The notes under the pieces are model-generated. The model saw only the letters and a list, made by a program, of their open reading frames with translations, made no database searches and was not told the DNA's origin. The translations under genes and the position numbers were made by a program. Of a DNA stretch of 64,000 bases, positions 52,984 through 60,867 are shown piece after piece. Every line of letters begins with the position of its first letter. The first letter of the stretch is position 1. Origin of the DNA: Paenibacillus sp. FSL M7-0420 (lineage in GTDB: Bacteria > Bacillota > Bacilli > Paenibacillales > Paenibacillaceae); contig NZ_JBBOCJ010000001.1 in assembly GCF_038002345.1 (NCBI RefSeq), positions 4,774,001 through 4,838,000 of the forward strand. The letters are read 5' to 3'.

Positions 52984-54285
52984 TTAGAGTAAAAATCCGT
53001 AAACCAGCGTAGCCACAATCGTCATCGTGCCGCCAACGATGGCCTCATACGGGATGAGCCCCATGCGCTGCTTGATTGACATTTTCATACTGTCCGCCGT
53101 GACATGGAAGTAAGTGCCCTGCGGCAGCGAGTCGATGACCGTAGCTCCGGTATGAACCATCACAGCGGCAGCCAGCGGAGCGGTGCCCATATTCAGAATG
53201 GCCTGCCCGAAGGAGCCGGTAGCGACAATAACACCCGTGGATGTTGAGGCGGTAGCCGCAGCCATCAGTATGCCGGAAATCGGTGCCAGGAACGTCCCGG
53301 AAATCCCGGACAGCTCAATCAGATGCACCACCTGGGCGGACAGATCGGAAGCGGAGATCAGACCGGCGATGCCGCCTGCCCCGATCAGAATCAGGACGGT
53401 TGCGGTCATTTTGCTAAGACCGGAGGACGTATATTGCAGCACCTTGTTGCCTTGCCCCATCGCCAGCATCCCGATAATCCCTGCCAGCGGCAGAATATAG
53501 AGCGCATCCACCTTAAGCTTGGTCAACGCTTCGATCCCGGAGATGGAGCCGATCGGGTTAATCATGAGCAGGACGATCGCCACGAGCGGAGCCACAATAG
53601 CTCTGCTGAGCGGCGGGTAAGCGGCTGTGTTCGCAGTGTCTGTCCCGTTCGCAGCCTCCGCCGGGGTAACCATAACCCCCTTTTTCTTCAGCAGGGTGGC
53701 TAAGATAACGGTTACAATTAATCCGCAGATTGCCGGGATCACGCCTGCCAGCATGACATTGCTGAGATCAAGATCGAAGCCGCGCGCAGCAGCAATCGTA
53801 TTCGGATTCGGTGAGATAATATTACCCGCCTTCCCCCCGCCCGACAAGGCCAGCAGCAGCGCCAGCTTCGAGATCTCCATTTTGTTGCCTACGGATAAAG
53901 CAATCGGAGCCACAATCAGTACCGCTACCGGGATGAATACGCCCATTGCCGTAATGACCATTGTGGCCAGCGCGAGGGCCAGAATGGCCTTGCTTCCGCC
54001 GAACTTTCGAACAATAGCCTGGGCTATGGCCTCAGCCGCACCCGACTCCATCATCACACCAGCCAGCACACCGGCGGCCAGCACCCGCAGCACCGTGCCC
54101 ATTACACTTTGTGTACCGCTTACAAGAACACTCACGGTCTGTTCGAGATTGGCTCCGCCAATCAGCGCCCCTGCAATGGCACCCAGGAATAGAGCGTAGA
54201 CCGGATTCAATTTTCTAAGGATCAGAATAATGGCAATTGCCAGCCCTGCAAGCGCCCCATACCAACCAATGATTAATCCTTCCAT
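52984..54285 (-). CDS. GntP-family gluconate/glycerate permease
   Basis: A 433-residue inner-membrane symporter with about 12 hydrophobic segments. GGGKAGNIISPNPNTIAAAR near residue 150 is the GntP-family substrate loop, and AATASTSTGVIVATGSFGQA is also conserved. AGGGGG precedes the ATG, and a TATAAT -10 box (54329-54324, minus) lies upstream. First gene of the unit with glycerate kinase, so glycerate is the favoured substrate; gluconate is possible. Confidence 0.9.
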   Translation of the reverse strand: MEGLIIGWYGALAGLAIAIILILRKLNPVYALFLGAIAGALIGGANLEQTVSVLVSGTQSVMGTVLRVLAAGVLAGVMMESGAAEAIAQAIVRKFGGSKAILALALATMVITAMGVFIPVAVLIVAPIALSVGNKMEISKLALLLALSGGGKAGNIISPNPNTIAAARGFDLDLSNVMLAGVIPAICGLIVTVILATLLKKKGVMVTPAEAANGTDTANTAAYPPLSRAIVAPLVAIVLLMINPIGSISGIEALTKLKVDALYILPLAGIIGMLAMGQGNKVLQYTSSGLSKMTATVLILIGAGGIAGLISASDLSAQVVHLIELSGISGTFLAPISGILMAAATASTSTGVIVATGSFGQAILNMGTAPLAAAVMVHTGATVIDSLPQGTYFHVTADSMKMSIKQRMGLIPYEAIVGGTMTIVATLVYGFLL

Positions 54286-54502
54286 TTCAAAGTTCCCCCT
54301 AACAACTTGTTGAACACGCTCTCATTATAAGGTCTGGGGGGAGGAAAAGAATATTGATGAACGGACGAAATGCATTGTGCATGTGACTAACGGATTAGGG
54401 GAATACGGGATCTTCAAACAGGCATGAAAAGTTGAATTTGCTTGACTTTGTTATCTCTCTCTAGCTTAACGGTGGTGCTTGATGCGCATGAGTGGCGGTA
54501 AA

Positions 54503-54550
54503 TAAAAAACAGGTCAATCATGGTAGCATCTGACCATAATGACCTGTTTG
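54503..54550 (-). terminator. Terminator downstream of the polymorphic toxin region
   Basis: AAACAGGTCA and TGACCTGTTT form a 10-bp stem with an inner ATGGT/ACCAT stem, followed on the minus strand by TTTATTT. It ends transcripts from the toxin-immunity region. Nothing else is seen in 54330-54665. Confidence 0.85.
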
Positions 54551-54665
54551 ATGTAACGGAATAGGGATATTTAGGTTAGAACAACTTTATATGAGGCTGA
54601 TAAGGGTTAAGTCTGTTTGAACATTGCCATCGCAACAACTCTTAAATTCTTAGCTTCTCACTCGG

Positions 54666-54815
54666 TTATTGGTCCGTATCTATCCAAAATGTACTGCTTC
54701 TCTGCTCAAAGTTCTTTTGCAGTTGTTCTGCTATATTATCTAATCCTAATCTTTTAGCTTCTTCAATTTCAATTATGTTAGTTTTTAGGATTCTTATAGC
54801 ACCAATCAGGGTCAT
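54666..54815 (-). other. Short open frame overlapping the end of the immunity gene, probably its displaced C-terminus
   Basis: A 49-codon frame (start ATG 54815) overlaps the immunity gene in another frame and ends at 54666. Its last 36 residues (IIEIEEAKRLGLDNIAEQLQ, ending FWIDTDQ) look protein-like. They would continue the immunity reading frame if the run of five A (54782-54786 on the plus strand as T) had one base fewer. It could be a frameshifted extension or a separate small ORF. Confidence 0.4.
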
Positions 54816-55263
54816 AAGGTAACGATTTTAGTTTTTGCATATCCTCCCAACTGTAGACCCAATCATAGTCCGCGACCCAGAAGTAATCATCGGGGTTTAA
54901 TTTCAGGTATTCATATATAAAGCGAAATATCAATTCTTGGGCACCATAAATCTCCTCAATTCCACCCACCTGATATAGTGAAAGACTCGGATCCAAACCA
55001 AAAATGACCTCGTTATTCTCATAAGTAATCTCGTAGTTATCAAGTCCATCAACATAAAATATAAATTGCTGATTATTATCATTAACCAAAGGCTTATCAG
55101 TAACATTTAAGGTTGTATATAAGAACTGTTCATTCTTATATTTTTTATAGTTATCAAAATACAATCTAGCATCTGCATGAAAAGCAGCTACTATCGTGTC
55201 GCTCAACAATTTTTCAGGGGTATATTTTTCTTGCTTCATTAAAATAAATGCTGACGTTCCCAT
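54778..55263 (-). CDS. Putative immunity protein for toxin 1
   Basis: A 161-residue acidic, Tyr/Asp-rich protein. It starts 1 bp after the stop of toxin 1 (55265) and is AT-rich like the toxin C-terminus, the usual place and composition of a cognate immunity gene. No family is recognised; WVADYDWVYSWEDMQKLKSL near the C-terminus is its most distinctive part. GGAAGGG lies upstream of the ATG. The frame may have been cut short by a one-base insertion in an A run at its end (see 54666-54815). Confidence 0.7.
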   Translation of the reverse strand: MGTSAFILMKQEKYTPEKLLSDTIVAAFHADARLYFDNYKKYKNEQFLYTTLNVTDKPLVNDNNQQFIFYVDGLDNYEITYENNEVIFGLDPSLSLYQVGGIEEIYGAQELIFRFIYEYLKLNPDDYFWVADYDWVYSWEDMQKLKSLPYDPDWCYKNPKN

Positions 55264-55264
55264 A

Positions 55265-57397
55265 CTACTTTATCACCCTTCCTAATTCGTCTAATGAATT
55301 AACGATAGTCACACCCAGCTCTTTAATTTGTTCTATTTTTTGTATATCTCTCGGAGACAAATTACCAAAGGGCTTATCTATATACAGAATAACTTTTTTT
55401 TGTTCTGGATTGAAATAGAACTCGTCAGTCGCATCTTTCATTTTCTCCAGTTGCCCTTCCTTGACAGCTTTAAGTGATGCCTTAACTTCAATCATTTCAT
55501 CTTTTGTAACCACATCTAAGTCACCTGCGGCTTGACCATCCTTCTTCAATACCTTCTGTCCAAAACCAGTTACTTCCTTCTGTTGTCTTAAGAACTCAGC
55601 GACCTTTGCTTCAGTAGCTTTGCCAACGTCTGAACTATTCAAAAAGCTATCAATATCACGATTAATATTTTTCGGATGTTGATCAACCCACGTCAGTTCG
55701 TTGCCAGCAGGATTTTTGTAGGTCGTTTTACTTCCGTCTTTAACTATATTACCAATATTTTGAAATTTTTCCTTCCCCTCAACCCCACCATCACCCAACC
55801 CATCCATATACCGCTGCTGCACCGGTGTCTTCGGCAAGGCTGGAGTATCTGGGATCTCTCCTATATTGAACACAAACCGTTCTGGCGTCTGCACCACCGG
55901 ACCCAGATTCGGAAGCTTCTGCTTGATCCCTTGCAGGGCATCCTTCGCTGCTTGGCTGATGACCTCTTCTACCTCGCCAAGCACTTTTCCTACTTTGCCA
56001 GCTTTCGTGACTTGTAGTCCAGGAACCAGGATGGAAGCGACCGAACCCAGCATTTTCGCCTTCTCTTCCGGGGTCCCTTCGTCAAATTGATGATACGCCA
56101 TCTTCGCCGCTTCCACCAGCACTTCCGGATGGTCAATCAGATATTGCGCTTGCTGCTTCATTTCTGTGGTGGTCTTGACCGGGTCCACCACTAGTTTGAA
56201 GGCAAGGGTTGCCGTATCCGCCACGCCCATGACGACCTCTTTCACCAACCCTTCGGTAAAAGCCAGCACCACCGTATCCGCCTGACGAACCCGACTCTCC
56301 CATTTCGTCAGCCCGTAGGTATCCTCCAGCCACCCCAGATAACTGGTGTACATCGGGGTAAGATATTCATTCGGTACATAGACTTTCGCCTGATAAAAGT
56401 CCCACGTGGTCTCATTTTCCTTGTTGTCTGCGGTAATTGGCGTGCCGTCCGGCAGGGTAAGCGGCGGCCCGTTCAACCGCCGCTCTGCTTCGATCTGCTC
56501 TTGAACCTGCTTAAGAACCGCTGCGGTCTGAATTTCCTGCCGCTTCGCCGCAAGCTGGCCCCGCGCATACGCTCCGGCGGCAGTCTTCTCCATCGCCAGC
56601 CGCAGCAGCAGCAGATATTCTTCGTTATGTAATAAGGGGACCTTGTCCGCCGTAATTGACGGATCATACTCACAGGCGGTGACTGCTGGTTGTCTGTAGT
56701 GGACGCTTAGATCCTTACCGTTTTCATAGTAGATCTTGGCTACGCCTAGAGAGGCCAGCTTCTGCCGGGCTTCTTCGGCCTTTGCATGAACTGTCTCCAT
56801 CTGGGCTTGATTGCCGAACGCCTGATACACTTTGAAGGCCATCTGGGCCTTAGCGATCTCATTGCGCGCTGCGAAGATATCGTTCAGCTTACTTTGTGCA
56901 GCGATACTCTCTACGGTCAGCAGGCCGGAGGTCTGTATGACACTCCTGAGCTGCTTCACCACCGGGTCCCTGCTCAGCTCATCTTTTCCCGATAGAGCCG
57001 CAATCGAAGCGATGAGGTTCGTCGCACTTCGCTGCACAAATTCGGGGATGGAGACCCGTCCGGCGGTTGGTTGCAGCCCCAAGCTGCCGAAGGCTGCAAG
57101 CAAAAGAGTAAACTGCCCCGTCAGCTTGTCCGTCTCCCGCTTATTCTCTTCCTGCAATTCCGAGACGCCTCTCAGGGCGATCCGGATAATATCCTCTAAC
57201 TTCTCCGCTTCTACAGTTAATTCATTGATCAGAACCTGGGCCTTGACCAGATGATCGCCCATGGGAATACCGCCCCAGCTGCTGGACTGGCCCTTCAATT
57301 GAAGGTACAGCCGGTTGGTGTCCTGACTCACCTGGCCGATTTTCGTTTGCAGGCGCCGGACTTCATCTTCGTTAAATACTAGCTTTGTGGACGCCAT
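55265..57397 (-). CDS. Polymorphic toxin 1, WXG-type N-terminus with PD-(D/E)XK-like nuclease C-terminus
   Basis: A 710-residue protein. The helical N-terminus carries a W-G-G turn (GQSSSWGGIPMGDHLV, about residues 38-53), as in WXG/LXG substrates of type VII secretion. Residues 1 to about 530 are nearly identical to toxin 2, ending at PVQQRYMDGLGDGG. The unique AT-rich C-terminus has an upstream Glu helix (KATEAKVAEFLRQQ), then GDLDVV near 626 and EVKAS near 637. This fits a restriction-endonuclease-like fold, so a DNase is the likely activity. The ATG at 57397 has GGAGGG upstream. Followed directly by an immunity gene. No secretion genes are in the window. Confidence 0.82.
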   Translation of the reverse strand: MASTKLVFNEDEVRRLQTKIGQVSQDTNRLYLQLKGQSSSWGGIPMGDHLVKAQVLINELTVEAEKLEDIIRIALRGVSELQEENKRETDKLTGQFTLLLAAFGSLGLQPTAGRVSIPEFVQRSATNLIASIAALSGKDELSRDPVVKQLRSVIQTSGLLTVESIAAQSKLNDIFAARNEIAKAQMAFKVYQAFGNQAQMETVHAKAEEARQKLASLGVAKIYYENGKDLSVHYRQPAVTACEYDPSITADKVPLLHNEEYLLLLRLAMEKTAAGAYARGQLAAKRQEIQTAAVLKQVQEQIEAERRLNGPPLTLPDGTPITADNKENETTWDFYQAKVYVPNEYLTPMYTSYLGWLEDTYGLTKWESRVRQADTVVLAFTEGLVKEVVMGVADTATLAFKLVVDPVKTTTEMKQQAQYLIDHPEVLVEAAKMAYHQFDEGTPEEKAKMLGSVASILVPGLQVTKAGKVGKVLGEVEEVISQAAKDALQGIKQKLPNLGPVVQTPERFVFNIGEIPDTPALPKTPVQQRYMDGLGDGGVEGKEKFQNIGNIVKDGSKTTYKNPAGNELTWVDQHPKNINRDIDSFLNSSDVGKATEAKVAEFLRQQKEVTGFGQKVLKKDGQAAGDLDVVTKDEMIEVKASLKAVKEGQLEKMKDATDEFYFNPEQKKVILYIDKPFGNLSPRDIQKIEQIKELGVTIVNSLDELGRVIK

Positions 57398-57454
57398 GTT
57401 CACCCTCCTGCCGCATACCACATTTAACTGTAATTTATGTTATACAAATTCACA

Positions 57455-57605
57455 TCCAAAGAATCATAGGTTTACAATCCCTGGAAAATATATGAAGTTT
57501 TAAGATAATTATTAACTTGGTTGAAAGATACCTTTTCTGGTTTTGATCCAAGTTTGCATTTATGATCAAACTATCATTCTCTTTTCTGAATAATTGATCG
57601 TAGTT
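57455..57605 (-). pseudogene. 3' remnant of an immunity gene upstream of toxin 1
   Basis: The minus strand reads DQLFRKENDSLIINANLD and then QNQKRYLSTKLI, closely matching DQLIRKQNGQLIINSDLN and QYQVKYLTPSLL at the end of the intact immunity gene at 57618-58091. It has no start and loses similarity after about 40 residues. The stretch 57422-57454 resembles the promoter region of toxin 2. Confidence 0.8.
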
Positions 57606-57617
57606 GGCCTGAGATAC

Positions 57618-58091
57618 CTATTTCGTCAATTTTTCTTTGACATAAGAATGATCAAGTAAATTAAGCAGGCTCGGGGTTAAATACTTTACCTGGTATTGAT
57701 TCAAATCGCTATTGATAATTAACTGACCATTCTGTTTTCTAATAAGTTGATCTGAACCATCTTCTAAAAACAAGAGGTTCTTAACATACTGTTTTAATAT
57801 CTTCCCTATAAACTTAATCAAAATTTCTAATCCTTGATCAAGGGTGTTTCCAAATAATTGAACTCTAATACAAATATTCACATCTATTTTATAATGATTT
57901 CTTACAAATCTAATATCAGAAATATCCACTAGTTCAAGAGCTAAAGCAAAGTATTCAGTTCCAATAACTATTTCTTCCTCATCATTGTGAACTGACACCT
58001 CTTCGTTTAAATCTGTATATATTATTTCGCTAATAACTTCTGACAATGATTCAACACTCAAATCAGATTCTAAAAACAATTCAAAGTTCAT
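57618..58091 (-). CDS. Putative immunity protein for toxin 2
   Basis: A 157-residue AT-rich, acidic protein starting 6 bp after the toxin 2 stop, with GGGGGA before the ATG. The N-terminal half is rich in Glu/Asp/Ile (LSEVISEIIYTDLNEEVSVH); the C-terminal half ends in a segment whose homologues occur twice as truncated remnants in this region. By position it neutralises the CdiA-type tRNase domain of toxin 2. No named family is recognised. Confidence 0.72.
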   Translation of the reverse strand: MNFELFLESDLSVESLSEVISEIIYTDLNEEVSVHNDEEEIVIGTEYFALALELVDISDIRFVRNHYKIDVNICIRVQLFGNTLDQGLEILIKFIGKILKQYVKNLLFLEDGSDQLIRKQNGQLIINSDLNQYQVKYLTPSLLNLLDHSYVKEKLTK

Positions 58092-58097
58092 GCATAT

Positions 58098-60170
58098 CTA
58101 TCCCCCATATATCCGCGTGATTTTCCCGTCAACAATAATTAATAACTCTTGCAAGTTTTTCAGATCTCCGTTTGGATTAGCTTTCCTTATAATTTTCCCA
58201 GTGATTTCAGTTATTTTTTCTGAAGTGAACCCATCTAGATTAAGTACAATTCTCTCTGCCTGTGATTTTGTCTTTGTTCTAATATTTCTTAAAATATTGT
58301 CCACATTTGTATCCATTGTTGGTGCGTAACAGTCAAATACTTCACCTTCAATTAAATAATCTGGATTTGATGATTCTTTTACTCCATATCCATTTCCACC
58401 ATTTACTTCATCTAGAATTTCAATATCATATCCCTGTTCTGCAAAGTTATCTGCTGTTTCGTGCTCTTTCTTAAGACCATGTGAATCACCTTTAGTATAA
58501 TTCCCTTTAGGTTTTCCGCCTGCCGGCAAAGAAGGCTCAGTCAGTTTAACCTTCCCCGCCCCATCACCCACCCCATCCAAATACCGCTGCTGCACCGGCG
58601 TCTTCGGCAAGGCTGGAGTATCAGGAATCTCCCCTATCTTGAAAACAAACCCTTCCGGCGTCTGTACCGCCGGACCCAGATCCGGGAGCTTCTGCCTGAT
58701 CCCTTGCAGGGCATCCTTCGCTGCTTGGCTGATGACGTCTTCTACCTCGCCCAGCACTTTACCTGCTTTGCCTGCTTTGGTGACCTGTAGTCCCGGGACA
58801 AGAATGGAGGCAACCGAACCTAGCATTTTCGCCTTCTCTTCCGGGGTCCCTTCGTCAAATTGATGATACGCCATCTTCGTCGCTTCCACCAGCACTTCCG
58901 GATGGTCAATCAGATATTGCGCTTGCTGCTTCATTTCTGTGGTGGTTTTGACCGGGTCTACAACTAGTTTGAAGGCAAGGGTTGCCGTATCCGCCACGCC
59001 CATGACGACCTCTTTCACCAATCCTTCGGTAAAAGCCAGCACCACATCTCCCGACTGACGGACCTTGTTCTCCCATTTCGTGAGACCATACGTGGTATCC
59101 AACCACCCCAGATAACTGGTGTACATCGGGGTAAGATATTCATTCGGTACATAGACTTTCGCCTGATAAAAGTCCCACGTGGTCTCATTTTCCTTGTTGT
59201 CTGCGGTAATTGGTGTGCCGTCCGGCAGGGTAAGCGGCGGCCCGTTCAACCGCCGCTGCGCTTCGATCTGCTCTTGAACCTGCTTAAGAGCCGCTGCGGT
59301 CTGAATTTCCTGCCGCTTCGCCGCAAGCTGACTCCGCGCATACGCTCCGGCGGCATTCTTCTCCATCGCCAGCCTTAGCAGCAGCAGATATTCTTCGTTA
59401 TGTAATAAGGGGACCTTCTCCGCCGTGATCGACGGATCATACTCACAGGCGGTAACCGCTGGTTGCTTATAATGAGCGCTCAGATCCTTACCGGCTTCAT
59501 AGTAGATCTTGGCTACACCTAGAGAAGCCAGCTTCTGCCGGGCTTCTTCGGCCTTTGCATGAACTGTCTTCATCTGCGCCTGATTGCCGAACGCCTGATA
59601 CACCTTGAAGGCCATCTGTGCCTTAGCGATCTCATTCCGCGCTGCGAAGATATCGTTCAGCTTACTTTGTGCAGCGATACTCTCTACAGTCAGCAGGCCG
59701 GAGGTTTGAATGACCTTCCTGAGCTGCTGCACCACCGGGTCCCTACTGAGCTCATCTTTTCCCGATAGAGCCGCAATCGAAGTGATGAGGTTCGTCGCAC
59801 TTCGCTGCACAAATTCGGGGATGGAGAACCGTCCGGCGGCTGGTTGCAGCCCCAAGCTTCCGAAAGCAGCGAGCAAAAGACTAAACTGCCCCGTCAGCCT
59901 GTCCGCCTGCCGTTTATTCTCTTCCTGTAGCTCCGATACGCCTCTTAGGGCGACCCGGATGATATCCTCTAATTTCTCCGCTTCTACGGTTAATTCATTG
60001 ATCAGAACCTGGGCCTTGACCAGATGATCGCCCATGGGAATACCGCCCCAGCTGCTGGACTGGCCCTTCAATTGAAGATATAGCCGATTGGTGTCCTGAC
60101 TCACTTGGCCGATTTTCGTTTGCAGGCGCCGGACTTCATCCTCGTTAAATACAAGCTTCGTTGATGCCAT
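58098..60170 (-). CDS. Polymorphic toxin 2, WXG-type N-terminus with CdiA-type tRNase C-terminus
   Basis: A 690-residue paralogue of toxin 1 sharing residues 1 to about 530, including the WXG-like SSSWGGIPMG turn and the hydrophobic GSVASILVPGLQVTKAGK segment. After PVQQRYLDGVGDG the C-terminus is different: HETADNFAEQGYDIEIL, NPDYLIEGEVFDCYAP near 602 and QAERIVLNLDGF near 638. This resembles the CdiA C-terminal tRNase domain of contact-dependent inhibition toxins, so tRNA cleavage in rival cells is likely. The ATG at 60170 has GGGAGGG upstream. The immunity gene follows. Confidence 0.85.
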   Translation of the reverse strand: MASTKLVFNEDEVRRLQTKIGQVSQDTNRLYLQLKGQSSSWGGIPMGDHLVKAQVLINELTVEAEKLEDIIRVALRGVSELQEENKRQADRLTGQFSLLLAAFGSLGLQPAAGRFSIPEFVQRSATNLITSIAALSGKDELSRDPVVQQLRKVIQTSGLLTVESIAAQSKLNDIFAARNEIAKAQMAFKVYQAFGNQAQMKTVHAKAEEARQKLASLGVAKIYYEAGKDLSAHYKQPAVTACEYDPSITAEKVPLLHNEEYLLLLRLAMEKNAAGAYARSQLAAKRQEIQTAAALKQVQEQIEAQRRLNGPPLTLPDGTPITADNKENETTWDFYQAKVYVPNEYLTPMYTSYLGWLDTTYGLTKWENKVRQSGDVVLAFTEGLVKEVVMGVADTATLAFKLVVDPVKTTTEMKQQAQYLIDHPEVLVEATKMAYHQFDEGTPEEKAKMLGSVASILVPGLQVTKAGKAGKVLGEVEDVISQAAKDALQGIRQKLPDLGPAVQTPEGFVFKIGEIPDTPALPKTPVQQRYLDGVGDGAGKVKLTEPSLPAGGKPKGNYTKGDSHGLKKEHETADNFAEQGYDIEILDEVNGGNGYGVKESSNPDYLIEGEVFDCYAPTMDTNVDNILRNIRTKTKSQAERIVLNLDGFTSEKITEITGKIIRKANPNGDLKNLQELLIIVDGKITRIYGG

Positions 60171-60238
60171 CTTCGCCCTCCCGCTGTACAGCATGTTTAA
60201 CTGTAAGTTATGTTACACAAATTCACAGAATCATAGAC

Positions 60239-60355
60239 TTATAACTCCTTGCAAACATACGGAGTTCTAAGATGATTAATTAACTCGCTTGAAAGATACT
60301 TTTTCTGGTATTGATCCAAGGTTGTATTTATGATTACGTTACCATCCAAGTAGAA
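60239..60355 (-). pseudogene. 3' remnant of an immunity gene upstream of toxin 2
   Basis: The minus strand reads YLDGNVIINTTLDQYQKKYL and then SSELINHLRTPYVCKEL before a stop at 60239. It aligns with the C-terminus of the immunity gene at 57618-58091. Similarity stops at the edge of repeat array D, so only about 37 codons remain. Confidence 0.82.
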
Positions 60356-60359
60356 GTCA

Positions 60360-60655
60360 CCGGGCCAAATGTATGTGGAAAACCGAATACAATGTGCTTC
60401 CACCAAGGGATTCGGGCCAATGTATGCCAAAAACAGCATACATTGCGCTGTTGAGCAGGTGTGTGGTCGAATGTATGCCAAATACAACACACATTGTGCC
60501 GGTGCGCAGGTGTGTGGTCCGAATGTATGCCAAATACAGCATACATTATGCCAGTGCGCAGGTGTGTGGTCCGAATGTATGCCAAATACAGCATACATTG
60601 TACCGGTGCGCAGGTGCATAGGCCAAATGCATGCGATAAACCGAACACAATAGAT
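60360..60655. repeat. Tandem 51-52-bp hairpin repeat, six units (array D)
   Basis: AATGTATG or AATGCATG recurs at 60368, 60419, 60470, 60522, 60574 and 60626. Inner units hold ATGTATGC-caaataca-GCATACAT, then a spacer like TGTGCCGGTGCGCAGGTGTG. The outer units are degenerate (AACCGAATACAATGTG-like). It abuts the immunity remnant on the left. No gene is seen in 60356-60867. Confidence 0.92.
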
Positions 60656-60867
60656 GGTCCCGCGTACTTCTTCAGAATGGAGTTCCAGTATTCCACATAA
60701 GGATTCAATATTTATCCATTATTGTTGTGCAGATCCCTTTATTATCGGAATTCGGAGCCGTAAAGTTTATCAAAAAAATATTTTCATGACATATATTGGC
60801 TGCCTGTTTCGCGCTATACTCTATTGTAAGCGTTATTACAAATGTACTTACGGAGGTGATTTCATTC

